Part shown: one piece after another, positions 16,613 to 24,388 of the stretch
How positions within the stretch are numbered: the first letter of the stretch is position 1
Layout: each line of letters opens with the position of its first letter
Translations under genes and position numbers: made by a program
The notes under the pieces: generated by a model
Seen by the model: the letters and a program-made list of their open reading frames with translations, nothing else
The model's database searches: none
Told to the model about the DNA's origin: nothing
Source of the DNA: an uncultured Bacteroidales bacterium
Lineage (GTDB): Bacteria > Bacteroidota > Bacteroidia > Bacteroidales > Paludibacteraceae
Direction: 5' to 3'
DNA: 64,000 bases
Assembly (NCBI GenBank): GCA_934716995.1
Contig: CAKUYO010000001.1
Span: 1 to 64,000, forward strand

Positions 16613-18424
16613 TTAACGTACCAGTTTTACTACATCATTTTTGCCTCGCAAGACATAGATGGCATTCTGCGGAACAGAAATCGAATATTCTTCACCTGCA
16701 AGTTGGTGCCACGATTGAACCAGCACGCCCAAAGAGGTGAAAAGTTGGATGTCTTGATCTTCCGTAGTAGTAACCAACAGGTTGTCGCCGTTCAATACTA
16801 CCGACAAACTATTTCCGACACGGGTATCCGCAATGGAAGACGGAACAGGTTCCGTCTCAGCCGGTTTGGTACTTGTGATAGTCAGTTTCCCACTATTTGA
16901 AGGCTTAAACCGCACATACAAAAAGCCATCCGCATCCACTCCCTTTTCCAATTCGGCTACCACATCAGCCGCCAATGTTCTGGTTGTTTTTTTGGCTACA
17001 CTGATGTATTTAACAACATGTACATTGGAAGAAGACATATTAAAACTGCACGTATCTGCAAAATAGGTGGGCAAAGTGCTATTACCTGTCCATTTAATAG
17101 ACATATCATACCCTTTCCAATCTGCATATAACAACCGATATTTTTTACCGGCTCCACTTGACAACGAATAGGTTTGCCCGTTTTCTATCAAGACGCTTTC
17201 TTCTGCGCAATCCGATGCTATCCATTCATCAGGACGGACAGATGTGGCGGCAACACATTGGAAACGGACATACAGATAGTCCTCCGTCGCTTTGTCAGCC
17301 AGTTTCTGCATCTCAGATGCCGTCAGGCATAGTTCGTGTCCGTCTTCTATCGGGCGGTACTGATATACTGCCACTACATTTTCGTCCTCTGCCGACAGAC
17401 TGAATTGCGCCGAGCGGGATACAAACATCTTGAATATATTAGGTGTGGGTGTAAAGAAACGCGTTGCCTTGCTCCACGTTTTAGGGAAATAATACAATGT
17501 GGCGGTATCACCTGCTGCAAGCATCGTTTCCTCTCCGTAGGGTAACAACACGGCATCGCCTTCAGCGGCTTTCTGCGGCACTTTCTCCACGCACAATTCT
17601 CCTGCGCCCTTGGTAAGCACCTTGGTATAGTATAAACCACTTATACCATTATGTTCCATTGTCTCTTTGATTTGTGCGGAAGTCAGTTTGACAGTATCTC
17701 CGTCCGCCATTGTCCAAATATCCCACACATTCGGATCCATATTCGACGGCTCGAACCCGCACTCATCGTATGCGATAAACACCTGTGCAGGCTGTGTACC
17801 GCGCCAGATAAAGCGGACACTATCGTTCTGCCAATCGGTATAAGGCAGAACAAACACCTTGGCGGAATCATTCGGCAGAATGCGCAACGTATCATCTATA
17901 TGTACATAGGTGGCATTATTCATACAATTACGGAATACAGAATCCGGGATCATACTGATTTTGCCCGCTGCCGGGAAATCCACTCGGATTAGTGCCTGTA
18001 CGTTGTAAGTCAGTCCATATTCGGACAATAGTTCGCGATAGGTATCATCCACCATCAGTTGATGTCCTAACACACCATTGATAATCGTCTTGGTCATCTC
18101 GAACTTGATAGGGACTTCGACACCCCACCCCGATGCAGAAGTGATAATATCGGACAACAACGCATCATCATACACTCCGGTAGTACACGAGAAATCAACC
18201 CACGCAATGGGGTTTTCGGTGTCATTGGCATCATCCGCAACAAAAAATCCGCCCAAAGGCAAGTCGTAGGTATATGCAGAGAACCAATACTCACCTGCGG
18301 CAGGAATAGTCTCTTGAAAGTCCTTGGTAACAGGCATAGGATTCTCACAAGAATTATCAACCGGAATGGCAGCCATAACGGTTGCACTACACATCAGAGC
18401 AAACGAAAGCAAAATATGTTTCAT
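16613..18424 (-). CDS. Secreted T9SS cargo protein (603 aa)
   Basis: Signal peptide MKHILLSFALMCSATVMA, then a domain beginning SCENPMPVTKDF...EYWFSAYTYDLP, resembling diverged copies of the domain repeated in the 2070-residue protein. Three segments share VYFPKTW / VLPYTDW / LLYADW strands with a SxRFIWRG-like turn, suggesting internal repeats of about 150 residues. The C-terminus is a type A sorting domain (IQLFTSLGVLVQSW ... NAIYVLRGKNDVVKLVR). The start ATG overlaps the stop of the upstream 316-residue gene by 4 nt, indicating translational coupling. Function unknown. Confidence 0.82.
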   Translation of the reverse strand: MKHILLSFALMCSATVMAAIPVDNSCENPMPVTKDFQETIPAAGEYWFSAYTYDLPLGGFFVADDANDTENPIAWVDFSCTTGVYDDALLSDIITSASGWGVEVPIKFEMTKTIINGVLGHQLMVDDTYRELLSEYGLTYNVQALIRVDFPAAGKISMIPDSVFRNCMNNATYVHIDDTLRILPNDSAKVFVLPYTDWQNDSVRFIWRGTQPAQVFIAYDECGFEPSNMDPNVWDIWTMADGDTVKLTSAQIKETMEHNGISGLYYTKVLTKGAGELCVEKVPQKAAEGDAVLLPYGEETMLAAGDTATLYYFPKTWSKATRFFTPTPNIFKMFVSRSAQFSLSAEDENVVAVYQYRPIEDGHELCLTASEMQKLADKATEDYLYVRFQCVAATSVRPDEWIASDCAEESVLIENGQTYSLSSGAGKKYRLLYADWKGYDMSIKWTGNSTLPTYFADTCSFNMSSSNVHVVKYISVAKKTTRTLAADVVAELEKGVDADGFLYVRFKPSNSGKLTITSTKPAETEPVPSSIADTRVGNSLSVVLNGDNLLVTTTEDQDIQLFTSLGVLVQSWHQLAGEEYSISVPQNAIYVLRGKNDVVKLVR

Positions 18425-19371
18425 AACGTATGGATTTTTCTATTCATTCTATATTGTTTATACAATACTGCAACAGCATACACTACCGCCAACATCAGGA
18501 GCATACACATTCCGTCTCCTATCGGGACTAATTGATAACGGGAATTATTGGAATCCCCTGTAATCCAAGCGAGCCAGTCCTCAAAAGTATGTATGGTCGG
18601 CATAGTGGAACTTTGCGTACTCTTCCAATACTCGTAAGCCGCTCTCAACTGTTCCTTTGTAAAGTAATAAGTGCCTTCCGAAAGCGTCCAACCTCCGGTT
18701 GCATCCTCTTGATTCACATACCAATCAAACCAATTTACCCACTCATCATTACCACCTATCGTCCCCACAGTTCTTCGGGTACCGTTGCGACGGGGTGCTG
18801 ATTGTTGCTGTACCGAGGTATAAGGCATAGCGGCTGAAGAGACCGCAAAGGCATACGACGATTGGGCTGCAAAAGAATAGAACGGGGAGACCGCGGGGGA
18901 GAGGGAGATACTCATAGCGGGAGTACTCATAATAGAGGAACCCGAAAGCGACGAGGCAGAAGGGGCAACACTATGGCTGCCCGAAGAGGTATATGCAGCA
19001 CTCTCCGTACCGCCGCCGTAGGACTGCAAGGTAGCAGAAGAGGTAAGGTACAAACCACCGGAAACGGGATAAGCCGACGAAGCCGCAGCATACGCAGGAC
19101 GATCAACCGATGCGCAGCCTTGCGGGACGGACACACTATACACAGTTGGATGACGGAACAACGATCCGGTGCGGGACAACACAGGTACCTGCACCGACGA
19201 ACCGCCCCCGCGGGAATACATCCCAACAGCGGGTGCCTGCGACCACTCCACCGATGCCGAATATGCCGACATAGGATCTTCCTCTGCCAACAACATCCTG
19301 CCAACCGTAGTAGTAAGCCCATAGACCACTCCGCCTAACAACAAAAACACAATCAGATATCTACTATTCAT
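18421..19371 (-). CDS. Ser-rich envelope protein with PIGDG-type C-terminal membrane anchor
   Basis: A 316-residue protein with an N-terminal hydrophobic segment (YLIVFLLLGGVVYGLTTTVG), a long Ser/Ala/Tyr/Gly-rich low-complexity region (about 35-205), and an aromatic-rich globular part (WVNWFDWYV ... FEDWLAWITG, about 210-275). It ends with VPIGDGMCMLLMLAVVYAVA, a hydrophobic stretch, and a basic tail (KQYRMNRK). The tripartite end resembles short sorting or anchoring tails such as PID-CTERM in Bacteroidota, with Gly-Asp-Gly in place of Asp-Gly-Gly. First gene of an operon with two T9SS cargo genes and coupled to the next by a 4-nt overlap. It may anchor or help export that cargo; this is inference. 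Confidence 0.7.
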   Translation of the reverse strand: MNSRYLIVFLLLGGVVYGLTTTVGRMLLAEEDPMSAYSASVEWSQAPAVGMYSRGGGSSVQVPVLSRTGSLFRHPTVYSVSVPQGCASVDRPAYAAASSAYPVSGGLYLTSSATLQSYGGGTESAAYTSSGSHSVAPSASSLSGSSIMSTPAMSISLSPAVSPFYSFAAQSSYAFAVSSAAMPYTSVQQQSAPRRNGTRRTVGTIGGNDEWVNWFDWYVNQEDATGGWTLSEGTYYFTKEQLRAAYEYWKSTQSSTMPTIHTFEDWLAWITGDSNNSRYQLVPIGDGMCMLLMLAVVYAVAVLYKQYRMNRKIHTL

Positions 19372-19410
19372 AAAAATCGGGGTTCATTTAGCAGCATAAC
19401 ACAACCCTTG

Positions 19411-19476
19411 CAAAGATAAAACATTACACACAACAAACTTGGGGCAAAATTACTACAAAAATATGTATGGTGCAAG
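19411..19476 (-). promoter_or_regulatory. Promoter region of the 316/603/1698-residue operon
   Basis: Two candidate -7 boxes on the minus strand. TAATTTTG (19452-19445) has a CTTG box exactly 20 nt upstream (19476-19473). TATCTTTG (19418-19411) matches the consensus better, but its nearest TTTG is only 15 nt away. The first fits the spacing rule best. Confidence 0.5.
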
Positions 19477-19519
19477 AAAAAAGTTATTTTTGCTAAATAA
19501 ATTTTAAGTTTCGCGCTTC

Positions 19520-19528
19520 GGGGGGGGG
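19520..19528. repeat. Poly-G tract (G9) upstream of operon promoter
   Basis: Nine consecutive G lie about 45-70 bp upstream of the candidate -33 box for the 19371 operon. Homopolymeric G tracts this long are prone to slippage. Confidence 0.8.
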
Positions 19529-19573
19529 AAAATAAAACACGCAATACGAATTATTTGCTATTATACTTTTTTT

Positions 19574-19644
19574 AAGGGAACATATAATCAGCCATTAATT
19601 GACCATTCATTTTCTCCATTAATGTCCACTAAAAAGACCATTAA
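19574..19644. repeat. Companion element and variant CCRTTAA triad
   Basis: 19574-19602 holds a short form of the AT-rich companion (GGGAACATATAAT-CAGCCAT). 19614-19644 holds CTCC followed by CCATTAA, CCACTAA and CCATTAA at 0, +10 and +22, one base off the usual spacing. Confidence 0.7.
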
Positions 19645-19728
19645 AGGGTTATGATCGGATATGGCACCGGCGGGGGAGAGGATGGCGCGTGCTGCGCACA
19701 CAATGGTATTGTGCGCCACTACACACCG

Positions 19729-19805
19729 AAACGCCGCTTATCCTATGCGGAACAACCCGTTAATCACCCGATAATCACCCGATAATCACCCGTTAACAAC
19801 CCGAT
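19729..19805. repeat. Array B2: five CCCG cores at 11-bp spacing
   Basis: CCCG at 19756, 19767, 19778, 19789 and 19800. Preceded by AAACGCCGCTTATCCTATGC, aligning with array B1, and by an imperfect hairpin at 19692-19717. The 19372-19953 gap holds the promoter, the G tract, these repeats and the gdhA terminator, and no gene that I can see. Confidence 0.85.
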
Positions 19806-19864
19806 ATAGTTACTATGATGTATTAGGGAAAGCGGGACAGAATAAAGGATAACAAGAAATAATA

Positions 19865-19903
19865 CAAAAAATCAGGCTGCCCGCTTTCCTCGGGCAGCCT
19901 GAT
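19865..19903 (-). terminator. Terminator of gdhA
   Basis: A perfect 13-bp stem (19871-19883 with 19891-19903), followed on the minus strand by TTTTTTG. It lies about 50 nt after the gdhA stop. Confidence 0.88.
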
Positions 19904-19953
19904 TGGCTATTATTCAATATAGTTTTGGACTATATGGTTTCTATCTTTCCATA

Positions 19954-21297
19954 TTACAGGATTCCCTGTTCGAGCATGGCTTGGGCAACTTTCATAAAGC
20001 CGGCGATGTTCGCACCCTTGACATAGTCGATCGTGCCGTCGGGTTGCGTACCGAAACGGACGCACTGCTCGTGGATAGACTGCATGATATGGTGGAGACG
20101 CTCGTCCACCTCTTTCGCCGTCCAACTGAGGTGCTCGGCGTTTTGCGTCATCTCGAGACCCGAGGTGGCTACACCGCCTGCATTGACCGCCTTACCCGGC
20201 GCAAAGAGAACACCGTTGTGCTGGAAATAGTGGATAGCACCCGGCTGACAGCCCATATTGCTGACCTCGCAGCAGCACCAGCATCCGTTGGCTTTCAGTT
20301 CGCGGGCATCGTCTTCGCTCAGTTCGTTTTGGAAAGCGCACGGCAAAGCGATGTCGCACGGAACAGACCACGCTTTCTTGCCTGCGGTGAACGTAACCAA
20401 AGAGGGGAACTTGTCCGCCATATCCTGTACTTTGTTGCGGTTGGAGGAACGCATAACGAGCATATAGTCGATCATCTCCTTGGTGATACCGCCCGGGATA
20501 TGGCAGACACCGTCGGGACCCGAGATAGCCACCACTTTGGCACCGAGTTCGGTAGCCTTGGTGGCTGCGCCCCATGCCACATTGCCGAAGCCCGACAGTG
20601 CCACGGTCTTGCCCTGGATATCATGCCCCGCCTTATGGAGAAGGTGCTGCGTAAAATAGAGTGCGCCGAAGCCTGTAGCCTCCGGACGGAGGATAGACCC
20701 GCCCCACGTCATACCCTTGCCCGTAAGGACACCCGTGTGGTACTCGCGGGCGAGTTTCTGATACATACCGTTGAGGAAACCGATCTCACGACCGCCTACG
20801 CCCACATCGCCGGCGGGGATGTCCTGGTCGGGACCGATACAATGCCACAACTCCAGCATGAACGCCTGGCAGAAACGCATAATCTCGGCATCGGATTTGC
20901 CTACGGGGTCGAAATCCGAACCGCCCTTGGCACCGCCCATCGGAAGGGTGGTCAGTGCGTTCTTGAAGGTCTGCTCGAAGCCCAGGAACTTGAGCATACT
21001 CGGGGTAACGGCTTTGTGGAAACGCAGACCGCCTTTGTACGGACCGATAGCCGAATTGAACTGCACACGGTAGCCGAGGTTGGTCTGCACCTGACCTTGG
21101 TCATCAATCCATGTAACACGGAAAGTAAAGATACGGTCGGGTTCTACCATACGCTCCACAATCTTCGCCTGCTCAAACTCAGGGTGCTGATTGTAAACCT
21201 CTTCGATAGACTCGATAACCTCTTGAACGGCTTGCAGATACTCTGCCTCGCCCGGGTGTTTCGCAGCCAGTTGCTGCATAATTGTTTCGACTTTCAT
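19954..21297 (-). CDS. gdhA: NADP-type glutamate dehydrogenase
   Basis: Interconverts 2-oxoglutarate plus ammonia and glutamate in the cytoplasm, a main ammonia-assimilation route. At 447 residues it matches the hexameric E. coli-type enzyme in length. The substrate site is visible at GPYKGGLRF (about 86-94) and PMGGAKGG (119-126, Lys124), with Asp164 in PAGDVGVGGRE. The Rossmann motif GFGNVAWGAA follows. I prefer ATG 21297 to 21339, because homologues begin close to this point and the promoter (21376-21407) gives a normal leader. Single-gene transcript ending at 19865-19903. The leader carries four 9-bp repeats. Confidence 0.96.
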   Translation of the reverse strand: MKVETIMQQLAAKHPGEAEYLQAVQEVIESIEEVYNQHPEFEQAKIVERMVEPDRIFTFRVTWIDDQGQVQTNLGYRVQFNSAIGPYKGGLRFHKAVTPSMLKFLGFEQTFKNALTTLPMGGAKGGSDFDPVGKSDAEIMRFCQAFMLELWHCIGPDQDIPAGDVGVGGREIGFLNGMYQKLAREYHTGVLTGKGMTWGGSILRPEATGFGALYFTQHLLHKAGHDIQGKTVALSGFGNVAWGAATKATELGAKVVAISGPDGVCHIPGGITKEMIDYMLVMRSSNRNKVQDMADKFPSLVTFTAGKKAWSVPCDIALPCAFQNELSEDDARELKANGCWCCCEVSNMGCQPGAIHYFQHNGVLFAPGKAVNAGGVATSGLEMTQNAEHLSWTAKEVDERLHHIMQSIHEQCVRFGTQPDGTIDYVKGANIAGFMKVAQAMLEQGIL

Positions 21298-21333
21298 CGC
21301 AATTATATTTAAGGGTTTTGTTTTTAGACTTTG

Positions 21334-21369
21334 GTCCAATGGGGCTAATTAGTCCTATTGGTAGTATTC
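21334..21369. repeat. Array J1: four 9-bp units
   Basis: GTCCAATGG, GGCTAATTA, GTCCTATTG and GTAGTATTC start at 21334, 21343, 21352 and 21361. They lie in the gdhA leader, between its promoter and start codon. Confidence 0.7.
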
Positions 21370-21375
21370 TGCGGG

Positions 21376-21407
21376 CAAAATTACTGCTTTTTTCGCAGAT
21401 AGACAAA
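21376..21407 (-). promoter_or_regulatory. gdhA promoter
   Basis: Minus-strand TTTG (21407-21404), 20 nt, then TAATTTTG (21383-21376): exact Bacteroidota spacing. Most of it lies inside the last codons of the upstream kinase gene. Confidence 0.78.
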
Positions 21408-23564
21408 GAAAGTGGTGCCTTTTTCAGATGTTTGAAAACATATTTTCCCGCCCGACCCCTCTACTATATTCTTCGAGATAGCCAATCCAAGCCCCATACC
21501 TGTGTTTTTGGTAGTAAAATTGGGCATAAAAATACGCTCGCGGATGTCCTCGGGGATACCGGGACCGTTGTCTGAGAAAGAGATGACCATATAGTCGGGT
21601 TCGGGTGCCTCCTTGAGGATAACAATGATATCCGCATTCTCCTGTCCCTCCATAGCCTGCAGGGCATTGCGCAGGATATTGGTGAAGACCTGGGAGATCT
21701 GCTCGGCATCCGCCCATACCGGTACACCGTGGTCCGGACCGATATAGCGCACCGGCACGGCAGCGGGGTTGTTGCGAATGAGGGTGATGACATTCACCAG
21801 TTTCTGCGCAATATCCACTTCGGAAGCGGATACCTCGGGCTGTTTGGCAAAGGTAGAGAACGATGTGGCGATACGCGAGAGGTTGTCGATCTGCTCGATG
21901 AGCACAGGGGTGGCTTTGTCGAAATAGGTATCGAAACGGTCGGTTCCTTTCAGGCGGCGGAGTTGCTGGATAGTCAGTTTCATCGGGGTGAGCGGGTTCT
22001 TGATCTCGTGGGCGATCTGGCGTGCCATCGTGCGCCATGCCCCTTCGCGCTCCGCCTTGGCGAGACGGGCAGCCGACTCCTCCATCTGGTCCACCATAAT
22101 ATTATAGCGTTCCACCAGTTCGCCCGCCTCGTCGCGGTATTTGTAATCGATATGGTTGTCGGGGTTGCCGATACGGAAATGGCGCATCTTGTCGGTAAGC
22201 ATACTCAAAGGAGCAGTCATACTGCGTGCAGCGAGATAGGAGGCGATGAACGCCAGCAGAAGCACGAACAGATAAGGCGGGAGCAGGCGTGCGAGGAGGT
22301 TGTCCACCTCCTGCGCTTTCTCCACCTCGGACACAAAACTCGGTACACCGATATAGCCGATCCTGACATACGAACCGTTGTAGAAAGGGGCGTAGGCACA
22401 GAGATAGCGCATATCGCCTATTTGCTCGTACTGCACAAGCGTATCCTGCAACGAGAAAAACGGTTGGGACGAGATACGCGTGGAAAGCAGTCCGTTGGCA
22501 AACAGTCCCGGCGTGGACGAACCTACCAATACGCCCTGATTATCATAGACATGGATATCCGCTCCCGCCGAGAAACTCAGGTCGCGCAAGTCCACATTGA
22601 GCCCCGCGGTATTCGCCTGCGTAAGCGACATATCCCAATAGTAAAGACTCTGGAGATAGGATTGCACATACTTGCATTTAGAAGCCAGGGTTTCCTGCTG
22701 GCGCTGCTCATAGTTGGAGCGCACATAGCGGATAGAGAGGGCAAAGACATAGACGAAACTGGTAAGGATACAGGCGATGATGACATAGACGAAACGCACG
22801 CGGAGCGACATATTGCGGAAACCGCGGTAGCGTATCAGCACCAAAACACCCAAGAGCAGCAACGCGCCCATCAGCGCCATAGAGATTATAAACCATACCT
22901 GCACGCGTGCCGATCGGCGGCTGCCGGAATTCTCCGAGGAAGACAGTTGCCGGAAAGTGAACGACTCATCAATAGTCGTTTGGGACAACTCGGCAACCGA
23001 CTCGCGCTGTTCGGGAAGGAGAGTAAACAGGAAATTGCCGTCGGAAGAGAATATCTCCATACCATTGGCGGAGTGGTAGCGGGAAATATCGTAGCCGGCA
23101 TCGCCACGGAAAGGCGGGATAAACTTGTTCCTGAACTGCGATCCGCCTATGGGATAGGCATATTTGAGTGGAATAACGGTCAGGATATTGTATTCGCCCG
23201 CTTTTGTCCAGCGTGCCACGGCGTGCGCATTGCGGAAACGCGAGTACCACCAGCGGTCGTAGCCGACGAGCACCACCTCGTCGGTAGCAAGCCTGTTGTC
23301 CGACCAATAGACCAGATTGCGCTTGTCAAAGATATAGAAAAGGACGTGCTTGGAATCCTGCGTGAGAACCCGCACGGAGTCGAAACTCGGGTTATGCTGC
23401 AGACACTGCGCCAGCGTGGCAGTGCGGCTCTCGGCGAACGCCTCCTGGCGGGCGAGGGTCTTCTGCAGACGCTTGCCGTCACGGTCAAACCCGCCACAGG
23501 AAGAAAGCCCCGCCGCGGTAAGCGAGAGGAGCAGGAAAAAGAGTATTTGGTGCAGTTTTTTCAT
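21381..23564 (-). CDS. NtrY-like membrane sensor histidine kinase
   Basis: 727 residues from ATG 23564; the upstream ATG at 23642 would precede the promoter. The protein has an N-terminal hydrophobic signal ending in a lipobox-like LSSC (Cys23), an extracytoplasmic region to about 220, membrane helices near 223-245, 256-278 and 428-447, and a second sensor region between the last two. A HAMP domain follows the third helix. The H-box is ARQIAHEIKNPLTPMKL (His519), then the N-box ILRNALQAME, DNGPGIP and TGMGLGLAISKNIV ATP-binding motifs. HEIKNPLTPMKL is typical of NtrY-type kinases. No response regulator gene is adjacent, so the partner is unknown. Divergently transcribed from the ArsG-like gene. 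Confidence 0.9.
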   Translation of the reverse strand: MKKLHQILFFLLLSLTAAGLSSCGGFDRDGKRLQKTLARQEAFAESRTATLAQCLQHNPSFDSVRVLTQDSKHVLFYIFDKRNLVYWSDNRLATDEVVLVGYDRWWYSRFRNAHAVARWTKAGEYNILTVIPLKYAYPIGGSQFRNKFIPPFRGDAGYDISRYHSANGMEIFSSDGNFLFTLLPEQRESVAELSQTTIDESFTFRQLSSSENSGSRRSARVQVWFIISMALMGALLLLGVLVLIRYRGFRNMSLRVRFVYVIIACILTSFVYVFALSIRYVRSNYEQRQQETLASKCKYVQSYLQSLYYWDMSLTQANTAGLNVDLRDLSFSAGADIHVYDNQGVLVGSSTPGLFANGLLSTRISSQPFFSLQDTLVQYEQIGDMRYLCAYAPFYNGSYVRIGYIGVPSFVSEVEKAQEVDNLLARLLPPYLFVLLLAFIASYLAARSMTAPLSMLTDKMRHFRIGNPDNHIDYKYRDEAGELVERYNIMVDQMEESAARLAKAEREGAWRTMARQIAHEIKNPLTPMKLTIQQLRRLKGTDRFDTYFDKATPVLIEQIDNLSRIATSFSTFAKQPEVSASEVDIAQKLVNVITLIRNNPAAVPVRYIGPDHGVPVWADAEQISQVFTNILRNALQAMEGQENADIIVILKEAPEPDYMVISFSDNGPGIPEDIRERIFMPNFTTKNTGMGLGLAISKNIVEGSGGKICFQTSEKGTTFFVYLRKKQ

Positions 23565-23569
23565 TTCGG

Positions 23570-23605
23570 TTTGCAAAGATACGAAAATTGTCGTAACTTT
23601 GCAAA
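23570..23605. promoter_or_regulatory. Interlocking divergent promoters
   Basis: Plus: TTTG (23570-23573), 20 nt, TAACTTTG (23594-23601), for the gene at 23649. Minus: TTTG (23605-23602), 20 nt, TATCTTTG (23581-23574), for the kinase. Each -33 box lies next to or overlaps the other promoter's -7 box, making a near-palindrome from 23568 to 23607. Confidence 0.85.
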
Positions 23606-23648
23606 CCGAATACGAAAATCGTGCCATATAGCGCACGCACACAAGAAT

Positions 23649-24368
23649 ATGCAGTTTCTGACAGCCTTTGTATTAGGGCTACTGACCATATTGGATCCTT
23701 GTACCCTGTTTACGAGCATTACCGCTATCGGGTATATCGACAAGGAGATTAGCGACAAACACAAGGTGCTTGTCAACGGTGTGATGTTTGTATCGGGCAA
23801 ACTGTGCACCTATACAGTATTGGGTATTCCTTTTCTTCTGGGCGCACAAACCGACGGTATCCGGCGGGTAATAGAGCAATACGGCGAACCCGTACTGGCG
23901 GTGTTTATGCTGCTGTGCGGCGTGGTATTGCTCCTGAGCGGACACCACCATACGCATGACCACGGACTGAGCAAATGGCTGCAAAACGCCGACAGCAAAT
24001 CGAGTTGGCTGTGGTCGTTCCTGTTGGGAGTGTTCTTTGCCGTGGCGTTCTGCCCGCACCGGCTGATCTATTTCATTACGATGATTGATTTGGCGGTAGC
24101 CATGCCGGTGAGTGTGTCGTGGCTGATGTTGGTGGTTTTCGGATTGGGTACGGGGCTTCCTATTATGCTGATAGCGTGGGCGATCAGTTACAGTGCAGTG
24201 AGTATCGGCAGCCTGACGCATAAGTTGGGCGTGTTCGAGAAATGGTTCCGATATATCTGCGCAGGGCTGTTTATTGCACTGAGCGTCTATCTCGGCATCC
24301 ATTCCTACACCGAACACGAACACAATGCAATGCACAATGCACAATGCATGTTAATTATTAATTATTAA
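23649..24368 (+). CDS. ArsG/CcdA-like six-helix membrane protein
   Basis: 239 residues, about six membrane helices. The family pattern is clear: TAFVLGLLTILDPCTLFTSI in helix 1 (Cys18) and FAVAFCPHRLIYF in helix 4 (Cys135), the paired cysteines of the CcdA/DsbD transmembrane family. The IxPC...ITAIGYIxKxI signature is typical of the branch annotated as ArsG-type permease. A His-rich loop (HHHTHDHG, about 99-106) suggests metal contact. Likely roles are thiol electron transfer across the membrane or efflux; these cannot be separated here. The last 15 or so residues (HNAMHNAQCMLIINY) are encoded by a 7-bp repeat array and are probably not part of the fold. Followed 20 nt later by trmN. Confidence 0.8.
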   Translation: MQFLTAFVLGLLTILDPCTLFTSITAIGYIDKEISDKHKVLVNGVMFVSGKLCTYTVLGIPFLLGAQTDGIRRVIEQYGEPVLAVFMLLCGVVLLLSGHHHTHDHGLSKWLQNADSKSSWLWSFLLGVFFAVAFCPHRLIYFITMIDLAVAMPVSVSWLMLVVFGLGTGLPIMLIAWAISYSAVSIGSLTHKLGVFEKWFRYICAGLFIALSVYLGIHSYTEHEHNAMHNAQCMLIINY

Positions 24369-24387
24369 TTATTAATTGTTAATTATC
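24323..24387. repeat. 7-bp array H1, bipartite
   Basis: CAATGCA units (24323-24348), a GCATG junction, then five TTAATTR units (24351-24385). It encodes the C-terminus and stop of the upstream gene and ends at the GTG start of trmN. Confidence 0.85.
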
Positions 24388-24388
24388 A

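Noticed and set aside
21729..23648. Long N-terminal extension of the ArsG-like reading frame
   Set aside because: This part is antisense to the kinase gene. The real start at 23649 follows a perfect promoter and begins with the family's first membrane helix.
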